From assembly GCA_030765065.1 (NCBI GenBank), contig CM060978.1:53720421-53784420 (forward strand): 64,000 nt of DNA, given 5' to 3'. This stretch comes from Deroplatys truncata. Lineage: Eukaryota > Arthropoda > Insecta > Mantodea > Mantidae. The position numbers and the translations under genes were made by a program. The notes under the pieces were generated by a model, which was not told the DNA's origin, did no database searches, and saw nothing but the letters and a program-made list of their open reading frames with translations. The first letter of the stretch is position 1. Every line of letters starts with the position of its first letter. This document shows positions 1-10,530 of this stretch, piece by piece.

Positions 1-24
1 CAGTAGTCAGTAGAGTTAAAAAAA

Positions 25-920
25 TCTGATGTGTTACACTCACATGACTTTCTCTACTCTTGTACAATCTATTTTTACAAACGCCTATTCTCCATATGCT
101 TCATGTTAATCGAGATATTGAGATGTCAAACTTATTGCTAATTTTCTTGTAGATGCAAGGGAAATATCGTAGCTTTTAAGCGATAGTCAAATATTTTAAC
201 GCTGGTTGCTATGTGGCGCATTCCATTCTCTTTGCATGTCCAGGACATAAAAAAAATGAATAACGAATTTGAGAAAAAGTATAAGTATTGGAAAATTTAA
301 GGAAATAACAAGCAATATCTCGAAAACGGTTCACTCAACAAAAGAAATGTGTATGACATAAGTTGTGTATTTTAACGCGATCTACATTTTTTGTGTAGTA
401 AAATTTTGTCTATCTCTTATGGTTTACCAGTTATGCAAAAGTCGTTCACAATGAAGAATACTTTTGGAGACATTGCCAGAAAATTCGAGATATACATTTC
501 ATTTCTCATGACATTATCTTAAACATATGATATTTTAATCAAAATCGTTAGAGCCATTTTTGAGAAAATTAAAATTTTCGAAAAATCTTCCATGTAAAGG
601 GTAGTCTGGGGTGGGGGGATTTTCTTGAAAACCTTCGTGTCGCATCTCTGGAAGATACTGAACCTAAATACCAAGTTTGGTACTTATCCGACTGTTCGTT
701 TTTGAGTTATGCTGTTCACAGACACACACACACACAGACACACACACACACACACAGACACACACACACACACACAGACACACACACGGACATGTTTCCA
801 AAAATGCTTTTTTTGGATTCAGGAGGTCTCAAAACATGTATTTCCGATGAAATCTCGGTATCGAATTTTTGGGTGGAATGCAATACTTCCCCTACTTACT
901 ATACGTAGTAGAGAAAGTAA
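25..920 (+). mobile_element. Family A element, full copy (Helentron/HINE-like)
   Basis: A complete copy: head beginning TCTGATGTGTTACACTCACA, then ACTTTCTCTACT; A-run at about 247-253 (GGACATAAAAAAA); body starting ATGAATAACG; a CA/CAGACA microsatellite at 719-788; hairpin ACTATACGTAGT; inverted ACTTTCTCTACT (as AGTAGAGAAAGT) at the right end. No transposase is encoded. The short ORFs are the microsatellite read as Thr-His. Confidence 0.8.
719..788. repeat. CA/CAGACA microsatellite inside family A
   Basis: Tandem CA with interspersed GA dinucleotides. The same site is occupied by a CA/GT tract of different length in almost every family A copy, for example 1389-1445, 13007-13036, 23610-23657 and 33196-33226. 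It is therefore part of the element and not an independent locus. Confidence 0.9.
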
Positions 921-1395
921 AAATGAATAACGAATTTGAGAAAAAGTATAAGTATTGGAAAATTTAAGGGAATAACAAGCAATATCCCGAAAACGGTTCA
1001 CTCAACAAAAGAAATGTATATGACATAAGTTGTGTATTTTAACGCGATCTACATTTTTTGTGTAGTAAAATTTTGTCTATCTCTTATGGTTCACCAGTTA
1101 TGCAAAAGTCGTTCACAATGAAGAATACTTTTGGAGACATTCCCAGAAAATTGGAGATATACATTTCATTTCTCATAACATTATCTTAAACATATGATAT
1201 TTTCATCAAAATCGTTAGAGCCATTTTTGAGAAAATTAAAATTTTCGAAAAATCTTCCATGTAAAGGGTAGTCTGGGGTGGGGGGATTTTCTTGAAAACC
1301 TTCGTGTCGCATCTCTGGAAGATACTGAACCTAAATACCAAGTTTGGTGCGTATCCGACTGTTAGTTTTTGAGTTATGCTGTTCACAGACACACA

Positions 1396-1438
<43 letters not shown>

Positions 1439-1580
1439 ACACACGGACATGTTTCCAAAAATGCTTTTTTTGGATTCAGTTAGTCTCAAAACATGTATTT
1501 CCGGTGAAATCTCGGTATCGAATTTTTGGGTGGAATGCAATACTTCCCCTACTTACTATACGTAGTAGAGAAAGTAAAAA
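921..1580 (+). mobile_element. Family A element, body module only
   Basis: It starts exactly at the A-run that separates head from body in full copies (ATGAATAACGAATTTGAG) and runs to the terminal AGTAGAGAAAGT. It is very similar to the body of the copy at 25-920 and has a longer uninterrupted CA tract (1389-1445). The head is absent, so it is either a nested-insertion remnant or a body duplicate. Confidence 0.75.
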
Positions 1581-2009
1581 TCATCTATAACGTTGTTGGC
1601 ATTACTAAAGCTATAAACTGGTACGCTAGCCAGGCGCTTTAACGTTTTGATCTATTCTCTATGCGTAAAGTGATGATGATAATAAACAATAATATTATTA
1701 ATAACAAGCAACAATAAAAGCAATACTACTAATAATAATAATCATAGGAAGCGAACAAATGGCAATGAAACACTGAGCTTTCTCATGTTTGCATGGTTTT
1801 CGTTACGACGTTTTAGTATTTTGATTTAATTCTACGATACGTATAGTCGTAATGTTAAATAAGAACAGCTTAATCAAAACAAATAAATAAAAGATAGATA
1901 GGGTGCATACTGTTAGGTCAAACAACGACATTTTAATTATTTATCAATCTAAAAAGTAGCTTTATTCCCTTAAAAATAAAGTGTCTGTAACTGAAGTAGA
2001 AAACATGTA

Positions 2010-2079
<70 letters not shown>

Positions 2080-2187
2080 CTGTTTGAGTGGCGCAAAACT
2101 ACTATGGTCATGAGCACCACCCTCTCGAATACATAAGCAATACATACAAAACAACTACATGGTTAACCAACTGAGATTAAAAAAGTA
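1581..2187. other. AT-rich spacer with a TAG-repeat microsatellite
   Basis: It contains AAT-rich low-complexity sequence at about 1670-1745 and an uninterrupted (TAG)n tract at about 2010-2080. The minus-strand poly-leucine ORF here is only the triplet repeat. No gene or known element is seen. Confidence 0.7.
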
Positions 2188-2832
2188 CGGGGGCTATCCA
2201 GAAAGTAATCTCCGTTCATGCATAGCACGAGAACTAGTCGGGATAGCGCCACCATTTCGACATCAGCGTGCGCAGCGCTTCAGTGCGCATCTAATTGTGT
2301 AAGGTGGAGCATCGCACTGTCGCGTGTTTGCTAGTTATAACCTAACAACATGAGCGTCCCGCCAAGTGTGAAGTGTGAAAAGTCTAACAAGAGCAATCCA
2401 AAACAAGTGTCGTGGTCTTCTGACATCTGCTGGTGTGTTTTGCATGAAAACGCTCACCCTCACGCAGCAAACAATACAAATGAATTTTTGGCCAAGTTCA
2501 AACAGGACGTTTCTGACCTCCCCCGTACAGCACAGACTTGGTCCCTAGCGACTTCCATCTTTTCCCGTACATGAAAAAGTGGCTTGCAGCTCAGCTCAAT
2601 GACGAAGAGCTTCAAAACTCAGTGACAGTTTGACTTAGTTCACAGGCGGCAGAAGTTTATGCGGAGGGTATTTCAAAGACTCTGAAAAGGCATGACAAGT
2701 GAGTGAATCTGTCTGGAGACTATGTAGAAAAATAGAGAAAAGCTGTAGTTTTCAGATGTATATAATAAAGCTTTTGTATTACACAGGTTTCATGTTTATT
2801 TCAAACGGAGGTTACTTTCTGGATAGCCCCCG
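2188..2832 (+). mobile_element. Mariner-family transposon with large internal deletion
   Basis: A 645-bp element flanked by TA on both sides (2186-2187 and 2833-2834). Its terminal inverted repeats are about 28 bp: CGGGGGCTATCCAGAAAGTA at the left, mirrored at the right. An internal frame starting at 2350 runs MSVPPSVKCEK and then passes directly into LHENAHPHA, the second-aspartate region of a mariner transposase (normally LHDNARPH, here Asp to Glu). A recognisable SPSDFHLFP-like stretch follows in a shifted frame. About 600 bp of coding sequence is missing, so it is non-autonomous. Confidence 0.85.
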
Positions 2833-2834
2833 TA

Positions 2835-3200
2835 GAAAAAATAAATATACATAAATTATACACAAAAATTCACAAATCAACTACACTAGGAATAATATTC
2901 AGCAAACACAAGCAGTAAAGTCATTAACACCCAGTAACTACAGTTTAAATTTTTGTAAGGAAACCACTGAATTTAACATAGCGAAAAAGCTTGGCGATAG
3001 AGGCAGGATCATTCCCTAAAAACATAGTTAAATTAGGAGAGAGTCCAAATCGTTCGCGAAGAGTGGAATAGCAACGACACTGGGTGAAGAAATGTTTCAT
3101 TGTTAAGGGCACATTGCAGTGAAGACAGCGAGGAGGTATCCATGACTAACAACAGTGGCCAATACTGGAAAACATTGTAAGACCTTTTCGGTCTGTTTAC
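2835..3200 (-). pseudogene. LINE 3' end (C-terminal zinc-knuckle and 3' UTR), 5'-truncated
   Basis: Read on the minus strand, 2955-3150 gives WIPPRCLHCNVPLTMKHF, then TQCRCYSTLRERFGL, a proline/leucine stretch and a stop. The C-x2-C-x5-8-H-x4-C pattern and ERFGL ending are typical of the C-terminus of Jockey/I-like non-LTR retrotransposons. The frame upstream is broken by a stop. The mariner element at 2188-2832 sits in or beside its 3' UTR. Confidence 0.6.
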
Positions 3201-3535
3201 ACTGTTCTTGTCTACCATCACGGACTGGGACAAGCCTGGTAACTGCCTCTCAATGAGCGCGACTCGCTCATCGTCTTCGACGTTAAGTAACAGGAGTAAA
3301 ACGAACGTCGCTAACACTAATGCGCCAGTTACTCACTCACCTGCGTTTACTTGGAATTGCCCCGTTGATTTGTGCAACTCTTTTAACGCACGAAGGGATA
3401 TATGCACATTAAAATACGTCAAGCTTGAACCACCTGGTATATTAGAGTAGTCTCACAATAGATTATTAAGATTGCCTACAGGGCTTAAACGACCCAGCAG
3501 CAATCTAGTCTAATCTAACCTAATGCTTCTCTTTT
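3201..3535. other. GC-richer block of unknown identity
   Basis: A stretch of less AT-rich sequence that ends in TCTAGTCTAATCTAACCTAA, resembling the short tandem tail of a retroposon. It has open frames on both strands (for example 3208-3450 plus) with no motif I recognise. It may be more of the neighbouring LINE or a separate retroposon. Confidence 0.3.
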
Positions 3536-3539
3536 TGGT

Positions 3540-3915
3540 GCTTGGGCAGTTCAATCGAGGTGATTGTAACAAATTTTTGTGTTTCACCCAAAAATGCAGG
3601 TTCCCTGAATACAAAAACAGCGTTTTTATGAGGTCTCCTGTTTATATCTGTCCGTCCGTCCGTCTATTTGTGAACAGCATAACTCAAAAACAAATGTCAG
3701 ATACTACCAAGAATACGACATAAATATTTTCAATAAAATATGTCCAAACCAAACCATATTAAAAGCCTTTCGTTATTTTTTATTGTATAAAAACTACCTG
3801 TAATGATTTTGATTAAAATAACACATGAAAAATAAGATAAATATCTTAATTTTCTCCAAATAACCACAAAATCCTTTTCATTCTGAATGAATTTTGTACA
3901 ATGCTGGAAAATCAT
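3540..3915 (-). mobile_element. Family A body fragment, diverged
   Basis: It matches the family body in reverse: CCAAAAATGC, a CCGTCCGT tract in place of the CA microsatellite, GTGAACAGCATAACTCAAAA, then ATGATTTTGATTAAAAT. Both termini are missing. It abuts the forward copy at 3936. Confidence 0.6.
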
Positions 3916-3935
3916 AGCAGATACTTCACGAAAAA

Positions 3936-4666
3936 TCTGATGTGATACATTCACATGACTTTCTCTACCCTTTGTCGTTGGATATATTCATGTTAAAGCT
4001 TGTTTTTCTATATGTAGGCCCTAAAATTCCATGACATTGCGAGAAACAACAGAATGTTGACAGGATTTAAGAGAATGACCAAGTAATGAACAACTGGAAC
4101 CATTAATAATGCATACCGCAGAAATGGCTCTTGCCACAAAAAAAATTATTTGAAATATATTGTGTGTTTTAAAGAGATCTACATATTTTGTGTAGTACGT
4201 TTTCGTCTATCGCTTAATGTTTACCAGTTATACAGGATTATACAAAACTCCTTCCGAATGAAGATGATTTCACAGACTATTCCCGGAAAATTCAAGATTT
4301 ACATTTTATTTATCATGTAAATATCTATAATATATGGTATTTTAATCGAAACTGTTAGGGGCACATTTAAGAAATGCAAAACTTTCGAAAAATCTTCCAT
4401 GTAAAGGGTTGTTTGGTGTGGAGAATTTTCTTGAAAATCTTCGTGTCGTACATTTTTAAGATACAGAACTTAAGTACCAAGTTTGGCGTTTATCAGACTT
4501 TTCATTTTGGAGATATGCTGCTCACAGGCCACACATACACATAAAAATGCATTTTTTATTTATGGGGCCTCAAAATATGTATTTCTGGTGAAATCTCGGT
4601 ATCGAATTTTTGGCTGGATTGCAATACCTTCTCTACCTCCTAGGTACGTGCTAGAGAAAGTAAAAA
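3936..4666 (+). mobile_element. Family A element, old full-length copy
   Basis: It starts TCTGATGTGATACATTCACA with ACTTTCTCTACC and ends GCTAGAGAAAGTAAAAA. The body is recognisable but diverged, and the microsatellite is reduced to about CACACATACACA. Confidence 0.7.
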
Positions 4667-5212
4667 TATATAAATGGTTAAAATACACAATTTATGTCCA
4701 ATAATTGTTGTAGCATTAGACATTTCCGAAATATTCGTCGTTTTTATTTTGAACTTTCCAACACATTTTTAAATGTTTTTATCACACAGTTGTTTATCGT
4801 GAAAAGGAAAGAGCATGGTATTTTAAAACTCGCTCTTTAAAGATTTGACTATTGCTTCAGGTTCCTGAAGGAAATAGAAGAACATTTTTGTAAGAATGCT
4901 TTGAAAATAATAAACAATAGTGGCTAGAGAAATTCTTTTGAATACATTTGACATTAAAGATTTTCTTTTGTGTATCCATCATGGTTTATCAGTTCTACAG
5001 GATAGACTATTTAAGTTGGGACTGTACAATATCTCCAAAACTAAGCGTTGTAGAAAGAAATGTCTTTAACAAAACTTGCTTGATATTATGGGGGAAAGTA
5101 AATACCATTAGTCGTGTTTTGTTTGAAGGACATTGTGATGGTCATTTTAGGTCAATTTAATTCAACTCCAATTGTAGATTTCCATTTTAAAAAAAATAAA
5201 TTGACACTTAAT
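4667..5212. other. Unannotated AT-rich stretch
   Basis: No repeat, gene or RNA recognised. The plus-strand ORF at 4948-5160 has no motif and no supporting context. Confidence 0.4.
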
Positions 5213-5364
5213 TGTCTATTGCTTAAAGCCAAGAAAATTAGCAATAAGATAGTTTCCGCAAACGTTTATCTCGATTAACATGAAGTAGATGGAGAATAAG
5301 CGTTTGTAAAAATAGTTTGTACAAGAGTAGAGAAAGTCATGTGAGCACATAACATCCGATGTTT
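5213..5364 (-). mobile_element. Family A head fragment
   Basis: Reverse head: AAGAAAATTAGCAATAAGAT through CGATTAACATGAAGTAGATG to AGAGTAGAGAAAGTCATGTG and CATCCGATG. It contains the terminal region but no body. Confidence 0.7.
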
Positions 5365-5860
5365 TAAAATTTAAACATAGGTAGTGTATAAATTTAAAGT
5401 TTAAATGCAATAACTTAGAAAACGAATGTTTGCTTAGCTTCTTGGAATGTACTATTTTGTGCTGGAGTTTTTACAAATCTTCAACAAATCACCTTTGTTC
5501 CTTTTTAATGTAGATACATAAAGTGTTTCTATTCTATCTCTCCTGAACATTTAAATGCCTTTCGGCCTTCATGTTTTACTGTACTTATAGTACTTCTTTT
5601 TCTTGTGATGCCGGAGTCTCGTGAATTCAAACAGAGGTACTCCATTTTATATATCTATATGTATCTTATACTGCAAAATTATCGGTCACACTTATATGTC
5701 TTTCTCTACTCACTAAAATCTCACATAATCTCCTAAGTATTATAGTATACCCATAAAAAGTTACGTTTCTTCACGTTATATTACTCTTTTGGCTAGAAAT
5801 AACCCTATATTAAGCAACATGGAGCTAATTTCATCCACAATATAGAAAACAAAACACAAC
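5365..5860. other. Unannotated AT-rich stretch
   Basis: Apart from a short CTTTCTCTACTCACTA motif at about 5700, which resembles a family A terminus, nothing is recognised. Confidence 0.4.
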
Positions 5861-5866
5861 TAGGGT

Positions 5867-6145
5867 GGCCTCGCAGCTCAGTCATAGATCAGCTGTGTGC
5901 TGTGCGAGGGGTCGCGCTTTCGATTACCAGCTGGGGGGTTGGGAATATAACTCTAGCCAAGATTATTGCCTATCCTTCCCAGAGTCTGGAAATATGAATG
6001 TGTATATGACCTAATGTATAAAACCCAAAGAAAATCCAGAGATCCAATGACAACTGAATAAGAGTTAATACCATTGCTTATAGACAATACGTTAGGTAAA
6101 AGGCCGCCGGTAAGACCATTGCAGTTAAACGCGGAGTATTAATGG
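5867..6145 (+). mobile_element. tRNA-derived SINE (type S3)
   Basis: The head GGCCTCGCAGCTCAGTCA resembles a tRNA 5' half (A box CAGCTCAGTCATAGATCAG), followed by a B-box-like CTTTCGATTACC. The body contains CCAGAGTCTGGAAATATGAA and ends with GCCGGTAAGACCATTGCAGT. A second copy at 60322-60600 aligns over the whole length, showing that this is a dispersed family and not a functional tRNA. Confidence 0.75.
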
Positions 6146-6244
6146 GGGAAACAGAACTGTTCACATATCGTACGTCAGTTTTTGTTACTAATGAACCCAA
6201 GTGGGGTAAAAAGAAGAATCGCGTAAATACATTATAGATGCAAC

Positions 6245-6526
6245 ATACAGTTCAATCTAGGAAATACAATAACAACCAATATCGGAAACGGCTAATGCTA
6301 TAATCATTATTAATACATATTACATATTTCAATGAAGTTTACATTTTTCCTGTAGTAAAATTTCTTTAATGGTTTCCCGATTTTACAAAATTAATACAGA
6401 ATCCATTCAATATGATAATCACTTTACAGGACATTTGTAGAAATTTCAGGATATGTGTTTTATTAGTCATATAAACATGTAATATATAGTTATTTGATCA
6501 AAATGATTAAACTCATTTTGAGAAAA
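6245..6526 (+). mobile_element. Family A body fragment, very diverged
   Basis: Order of landmarks as in the body: CAATATCGGAAACGG, AATGAAGTTTACAT, TGTAGTAAAATTTC, TCATATAAACATG, ATTTGATCAAAATGATTAAA. It ends where another copy begins at 6527. Confidence 0.5.
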
Positions 6527-7348
6527 TCATCTTTTGTGTTACATTTCCATGACTTTCTCTATCCTCTAGCGCTTTTTAACAACTATACAAATTATTCTTA
6601 CGAAAGTTTAATATCCTATGTCCTTCATTTTAATCCAGAAAAACGTTTCCGGAAATAGCAGCATTACAAGTTTCGTAATAGATACAAAGGGAATAGCGAT
6701 ATTCAACCGTTTAGGAACTGGACGCTATATGCTGGCCTTAAAATTCCGAGCTCTTTGCGTGCAGTCGCGAAAATAACTGAATATCGAAAGGACTTGAAAG
6801 AATGACAATGTAATGAACAATTCGAGCCGTTAATAACGGATATCTAGAAATAGCTGATGCCAAAAAAACATTATTTGAAATAAATTGTTTGTTTTAAAGA
6901 TATTTACATTGTTTGTGTAGCACGTTTTCGTCTATCGCTTAACATTTACTAGTTATACAAGATTTAAAATATTCTTCCAAATGAAGAGGACTTCACAAGC
7001 ATTCCCCGAGAATTCATGATATATTTTAATCAAAATGGTTAGTCATTTTCTAGAAAATCAAAAATTTTAAAAAATGTTCCATATAACAGTGAATTTTTTT
7101 TAAAATCTTCGTGTCTCATCTTTGAAGGTACTGATCTTAAATACCGAATTTGGTATTTATTTGATTTTTCGTTTTTGAGTTACGCTGTTCATAGACCACC
7201 CGCGGAACTTTTTCTAAAAATACTTTTATTTTCATTTCTTCGGGCGCCTCAAAACATGCATTTCCGGTGAAGTCTTGGTATAACATTTTTGGGTACAATG
7301 CAATACCTTCTCTACCTACTATGTACGCGATATAGAAACTAAAAATTA
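6527..7348 (+). mobile_element. Family A element, old full-length copy
   Basis: Head with TTTTGTGTTACATTTCCATG then ACTTTCTCTA; body with CGTTTTTGAGTTACGCTGTT; the end is degraded (ATGTACGCGATATAGAAACT). No CA microsatellite remains; the site reads CATAGACCACCCGCGG. Confidence 0.6.
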
Positions 7349-8046
7349 CATTTCATGTATCTCAACTATGAAATTATATTTATTTGATTTTTCAATTTGA
7401 GTTATACTGCTCATAAACATTCACGCGCCCACAACCTTGACCAAAAAGGTTTTTATATTAAAATTTATAGACAAATTTATAGTTTAAAATGTTTAAATAT
7501 TCTTACGAAAGTTTAATATCCTATGTTCTTCATTTTAATCGAGATAAAACTTTCAAATTTAGAATTTAAAATGTTTAACTATACCCCAATATTTCCTGAG
7601 TGGTACATAAATTAAATTTTTATTTAAAATTACCTAAAAATGTATTTAACTTACTTCATTTTCTTGTCACACACCAAGAAAAGATACACAGAACTTCCAG
7701 TTCGGTGAAAACGAATACCAGCTTCTGTATTTCGTTTCAATTTAGCTTGCAAATCCTCGAAGCGCCTCTTGCGGTGTCCAGAAGAAATTGAAGTTACGAG
7801 GCAAAGATGGCTGAAGATTTCGTTAAAAGATGACGTCGACGCGGTCGGTGCCCTTCTTCCAAAGATCATTGTTAATACTTCGCCCTGACCTTGTGACTTT
7901 ATCTATGCTCGTTACAACACTGTGCAGAGCACCCATAATGCGGTGGCTATTTAGTAAATAAAAAATTTACTTCACGTGTTTACCACGGATGCGCTGCAGC
8001 TTCTGACTTCCAAGTGAGATCACCCCACTAAATATGAATAATAATA
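7349..8046. other. Unannotated region with an isolated ORF
   Basis: The minus-strand frame 7651-7869 (72 codons) is less AT-rich than its surroundings, but I recognise no motif and there is no splice-site pair or partner exon. A further family A head-like phrase (TACGAAAGTTTAATATCCTA) occurs near 7505. Confidence 0.35.
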
Positions 8047-8718
8047 CGAGGGTCGTCCAATAAGTGAGCTTCCCTGTTTTATAAAAACATTACATACAAT
8101 TGATCATGTTGAATTAATTTTATTTATATTGTACAATCCTTCTGTTACTTTACTACATAGTCAACGTGTTTTTCCAAGCACTTTTGGGGACGTGACACAA
8201 GTTTTTCCAAGCCAGTGTTGTACCAGGTCGGGTCCTGTGCTCATCATCGGTGTTAAAAGTGCTTACCTTTGAGTTGAAGGAACTTGTGAAAATCACTTGG
8301 GGCAAGCTCCGGTGAATACGGAGGATACGAGAAAACTCCCAAATTGAATCTTGACTCAGGCGGAGCTCAGAAGATTCAACTGAACTTTTCTCGCATCCTC
8401 CATATTCATCAGATCTTTTCCCATATGATTTTCACATGTTACCCTGATTCAAAGGTCATCATGTAGGTAAGCACTTTAACACCGTGACGAAGATCAATCA
8501 GAAGTGAACAGCTGGTTACGAGCACAGGATCCGACTTCAAGTACAACATTGTCTTGGAAAAACTTGTGTTACGTCCCCAAAAATGCTTGGAAAAACATGT
8601 TGACTATGTAGAGAAGTAACAGAAGGATTGTACAATGTAAATAAAATTACTTCAACATGATCAATTGTGTGTAATGTTTCTTATAAAATAGGGAAACTTA
8701 CTTATTGGACGACCCTCG
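8047..8718. mobile_element. Palindromic mariner relic (inverted dimer of mariner 3' ends)
   Basis: The whole 672 bp is an inverted repeat. The left end CGAGGGTCGTCCAATAAGTG is mirrored at 8699-8718, and the arms continue inwards through matching stretches to a centre near 8350-8380. The right arm read on plus encodes SDFKYNIVLEKLVLRPQK followed by CLEKHVDYVEK and a stop, the typical C-terminal end of a mariner transposase (RWxKCIxxxGDYVEK). The left arm carries the same end inverted. It is flanked by TA on the left and TG on the right. Confidence 0.8.
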
Positions 8719-8946
8719 TGTTGTTTTACCATCTTTAACATAGCTAATTGATGATAGTCATTTTGCAAAACCAAAATGTTATTTTCTCAGCTCTTTAACT
8801 ACAAAGAAGGTTTAAAAATAGCCACGTACATAGCAGGTAGGAAAGGTATTGCATTCCACCTAAAATTAGAAACTGATATTTCACCGGAAATACACGTTTT
8901 GACGTCCCCTGAGTCAAAACAGTTGAAAAGGTCTATGTGTGTCTGT

Positions 8947-9127
8947 AAATTAAACTGAGTTTTATTTATGGACGCTCTTTAACTATTGTAGTTGTTAGCG
9001 TCCCATTCTATATTGGGCGTGAAAGACCGGAAATTTTGCTCAGAGGCCTCTTTATCAGGCTTAAGGGTCCTCTGCAGGTTTGAACCCGCGACCACGGGAA
9101 CTAGGTAACCGCTACACTACGGAGGAC
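8947..9127 (-). mobile_element. tRNA-derived SINE (type S2) inserted in family A
   Basis: On the minus strand the head GTCCTCCGTAGTGTAGCGGT with B box GGTTCAAACC looks like a tRNA gene start. The tail side carries GAGCGTCCATAAATAAA. Imperfect target duplications TATGTGTGTCTGT (8934-8946) and TATGTGTCTGT (9128-9138) flank it. Related copies lie at 26625, 47500 and 62500. Confidence 0.8.
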
Positions 9128-9690
9128 TATGTGTCTGTGAACAGTAAAGTCGAATAAATACCAAACTTGGTATTGAAGTTCAGTACGTTCCAAAGATGCG
9201 ACACGAAGATTTAAAAACTTTCCCCACACTTAACTACACTTTACATGGAAAATCTGAAGAAACTTTCGATTTCGTCAAAAACGGTTCTTAGAATTTTTTT
9301 TAAAAATACTATTCATTAAAGATATTTACATGACAAATAGAATGTATATGCTGAATCTTCTGAGAATACGCTGTGAAGTCCTCTTAATTGGAAGGAATTT
9401 TGTATAATATATATTATAATAATATTGATAATATAATAATACTGGTAAACGTTAAGCGATAGGCGAAAACGTATCATACAAAAATGTAGATCTCTTTAAA
9501 ACATATAATTTATTTGAAATAACATTTTTGTGCCAGCAGTCATTTCCGAGATATCGATTATTAATGGTTTGAATTGTCCAGTACTTAACTATTCTTTCAA
9601 AGTCCTGTCGATTTTCAATTATTTCTCGCGATGTAATGGAAAGAATATGGAAATTTAAGGCCAGCGTATAGCGTCAAGTTCTAAACATTT

Positions 9691-10237
9691 TCCGAGGGAT
9701 GACTCAGGCGGTTGCGTCTGTGGACCGTATTCGGGAGGTCGTGGGTCCAATACGCGCAGCCGAACTTCTTGGAGGATTCCTCGGGTCATTAGGCAATGCT
9801 GGGAAGGCGCGTTGACTCCCTTGAATTTCTTTCTCTCTTATTCCCTCTCATTTCACCTTCCTCTTTCACGTTACAGGTTTATTTCGGGGCTGTGGGTCGG
9901 ACGATTGCGGACAGATGGCGCAGATGGTGACTTCTCGGCCCCGTCAGATGGAGACCTCTCGAAATTCCACTACTGGGTCGAGCTTTCCGCTGGAGGGGAG
10001 CCTGTGAGCCACTCTCCGATGGCTTTGGAGAGCTGCCTTGAGCGCTCACCGTCTGGGTGGTCAAGGTTGTAACTGTTAGGGACCTCTATGCGTCTCTGTC
10101 GCCTGCTTCGGCCGGTCCTGCAGCCCATACTTCGCCTACGGTTCCATCATGTCATCCGTTCCTCCCGGGGTGTATGCCCAAAAGATCCCTGTGTGGGGCC
10201 AAGTTGCTGGATGTCCTCCCAGTAGCGTAATCCTAAT
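9691..10237 (+). mobile_element. tRNA-derived SINE (type S1), near full length
   Basis: The head GGATGACTCAGGCGGTTGCG has an A-box-like start and a B-box-like GTGGGTCCAATAC. The body has CCCTCTCATTTCACC, a GC-rich middle and GTGTGGGGCCAAGTTGCTGG, ending GTAGCGTAATC. It is flanked by CTAAACATTT and CTAAAACATTT, which is a target duplication inside a family A copy. The two ORFs inside are incidental. Reverse copies occur at 29570-29998 and 61915-62455. Confidence 0.75.
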
Positions 10238-10530
10238 CTAAAACATTTGACTATCGCTGTTCTCTTTGTATCTATAACGAAATGTGTAATGTAGCTATTT
10301 CTGCAAAAGTTTATTTGGATTAAAACGTAGTAAATAGGAAAATAAACTTTCGTAAGAATAATTTGAATACCCACTAATAAGCGATAGAGGGTAGAAAAGG
10401 ACGTGTATGTAACATCAGAGTTTTATGAAAGTTTTATTTAAAGATTAATTGATCACAACAGAGTTACTGTTTTGTTTGATTAAAGAACGATGCATCAATA
10501 GACATTTCGTCAACGAAATATTTTGCCTTT

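Larger units (their letters stand above)
8833..10425 (-). mobile_element. Family A element, old copy interrupted by two SINEs
   Basis: The reverse copy begins GGTAGGAAAGGTATTGCATT, continues after the first SINE with TATGTGTCTGTGAACAG, and after the second with ACATTTGACTATCGCTGTTC, ending CGATAGAGGGTAGAAAAGGA. The insertion points are at 8946/9128 and 9690/10238, each with a duplicated target. Confidence 0.7.

Noticed and set aside
1389-1445. Poly Thr-His and poly Val-Cys ORFs in the CA/GT tracts
   Set aside because: Simple-sequence translation on both strands; not genes.
1933-2154. Poly-leucine ORF on the minus strand
   Set aside because: It is the (TAG)n triplet repeat read as CTA codons.
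7651-7869. 72-codon minus-strand ORF considered as an exon
   Set aside because: No recognisable domain, no convincing splice-site pair and no neighbouring exon; kept only as an unannotated region.
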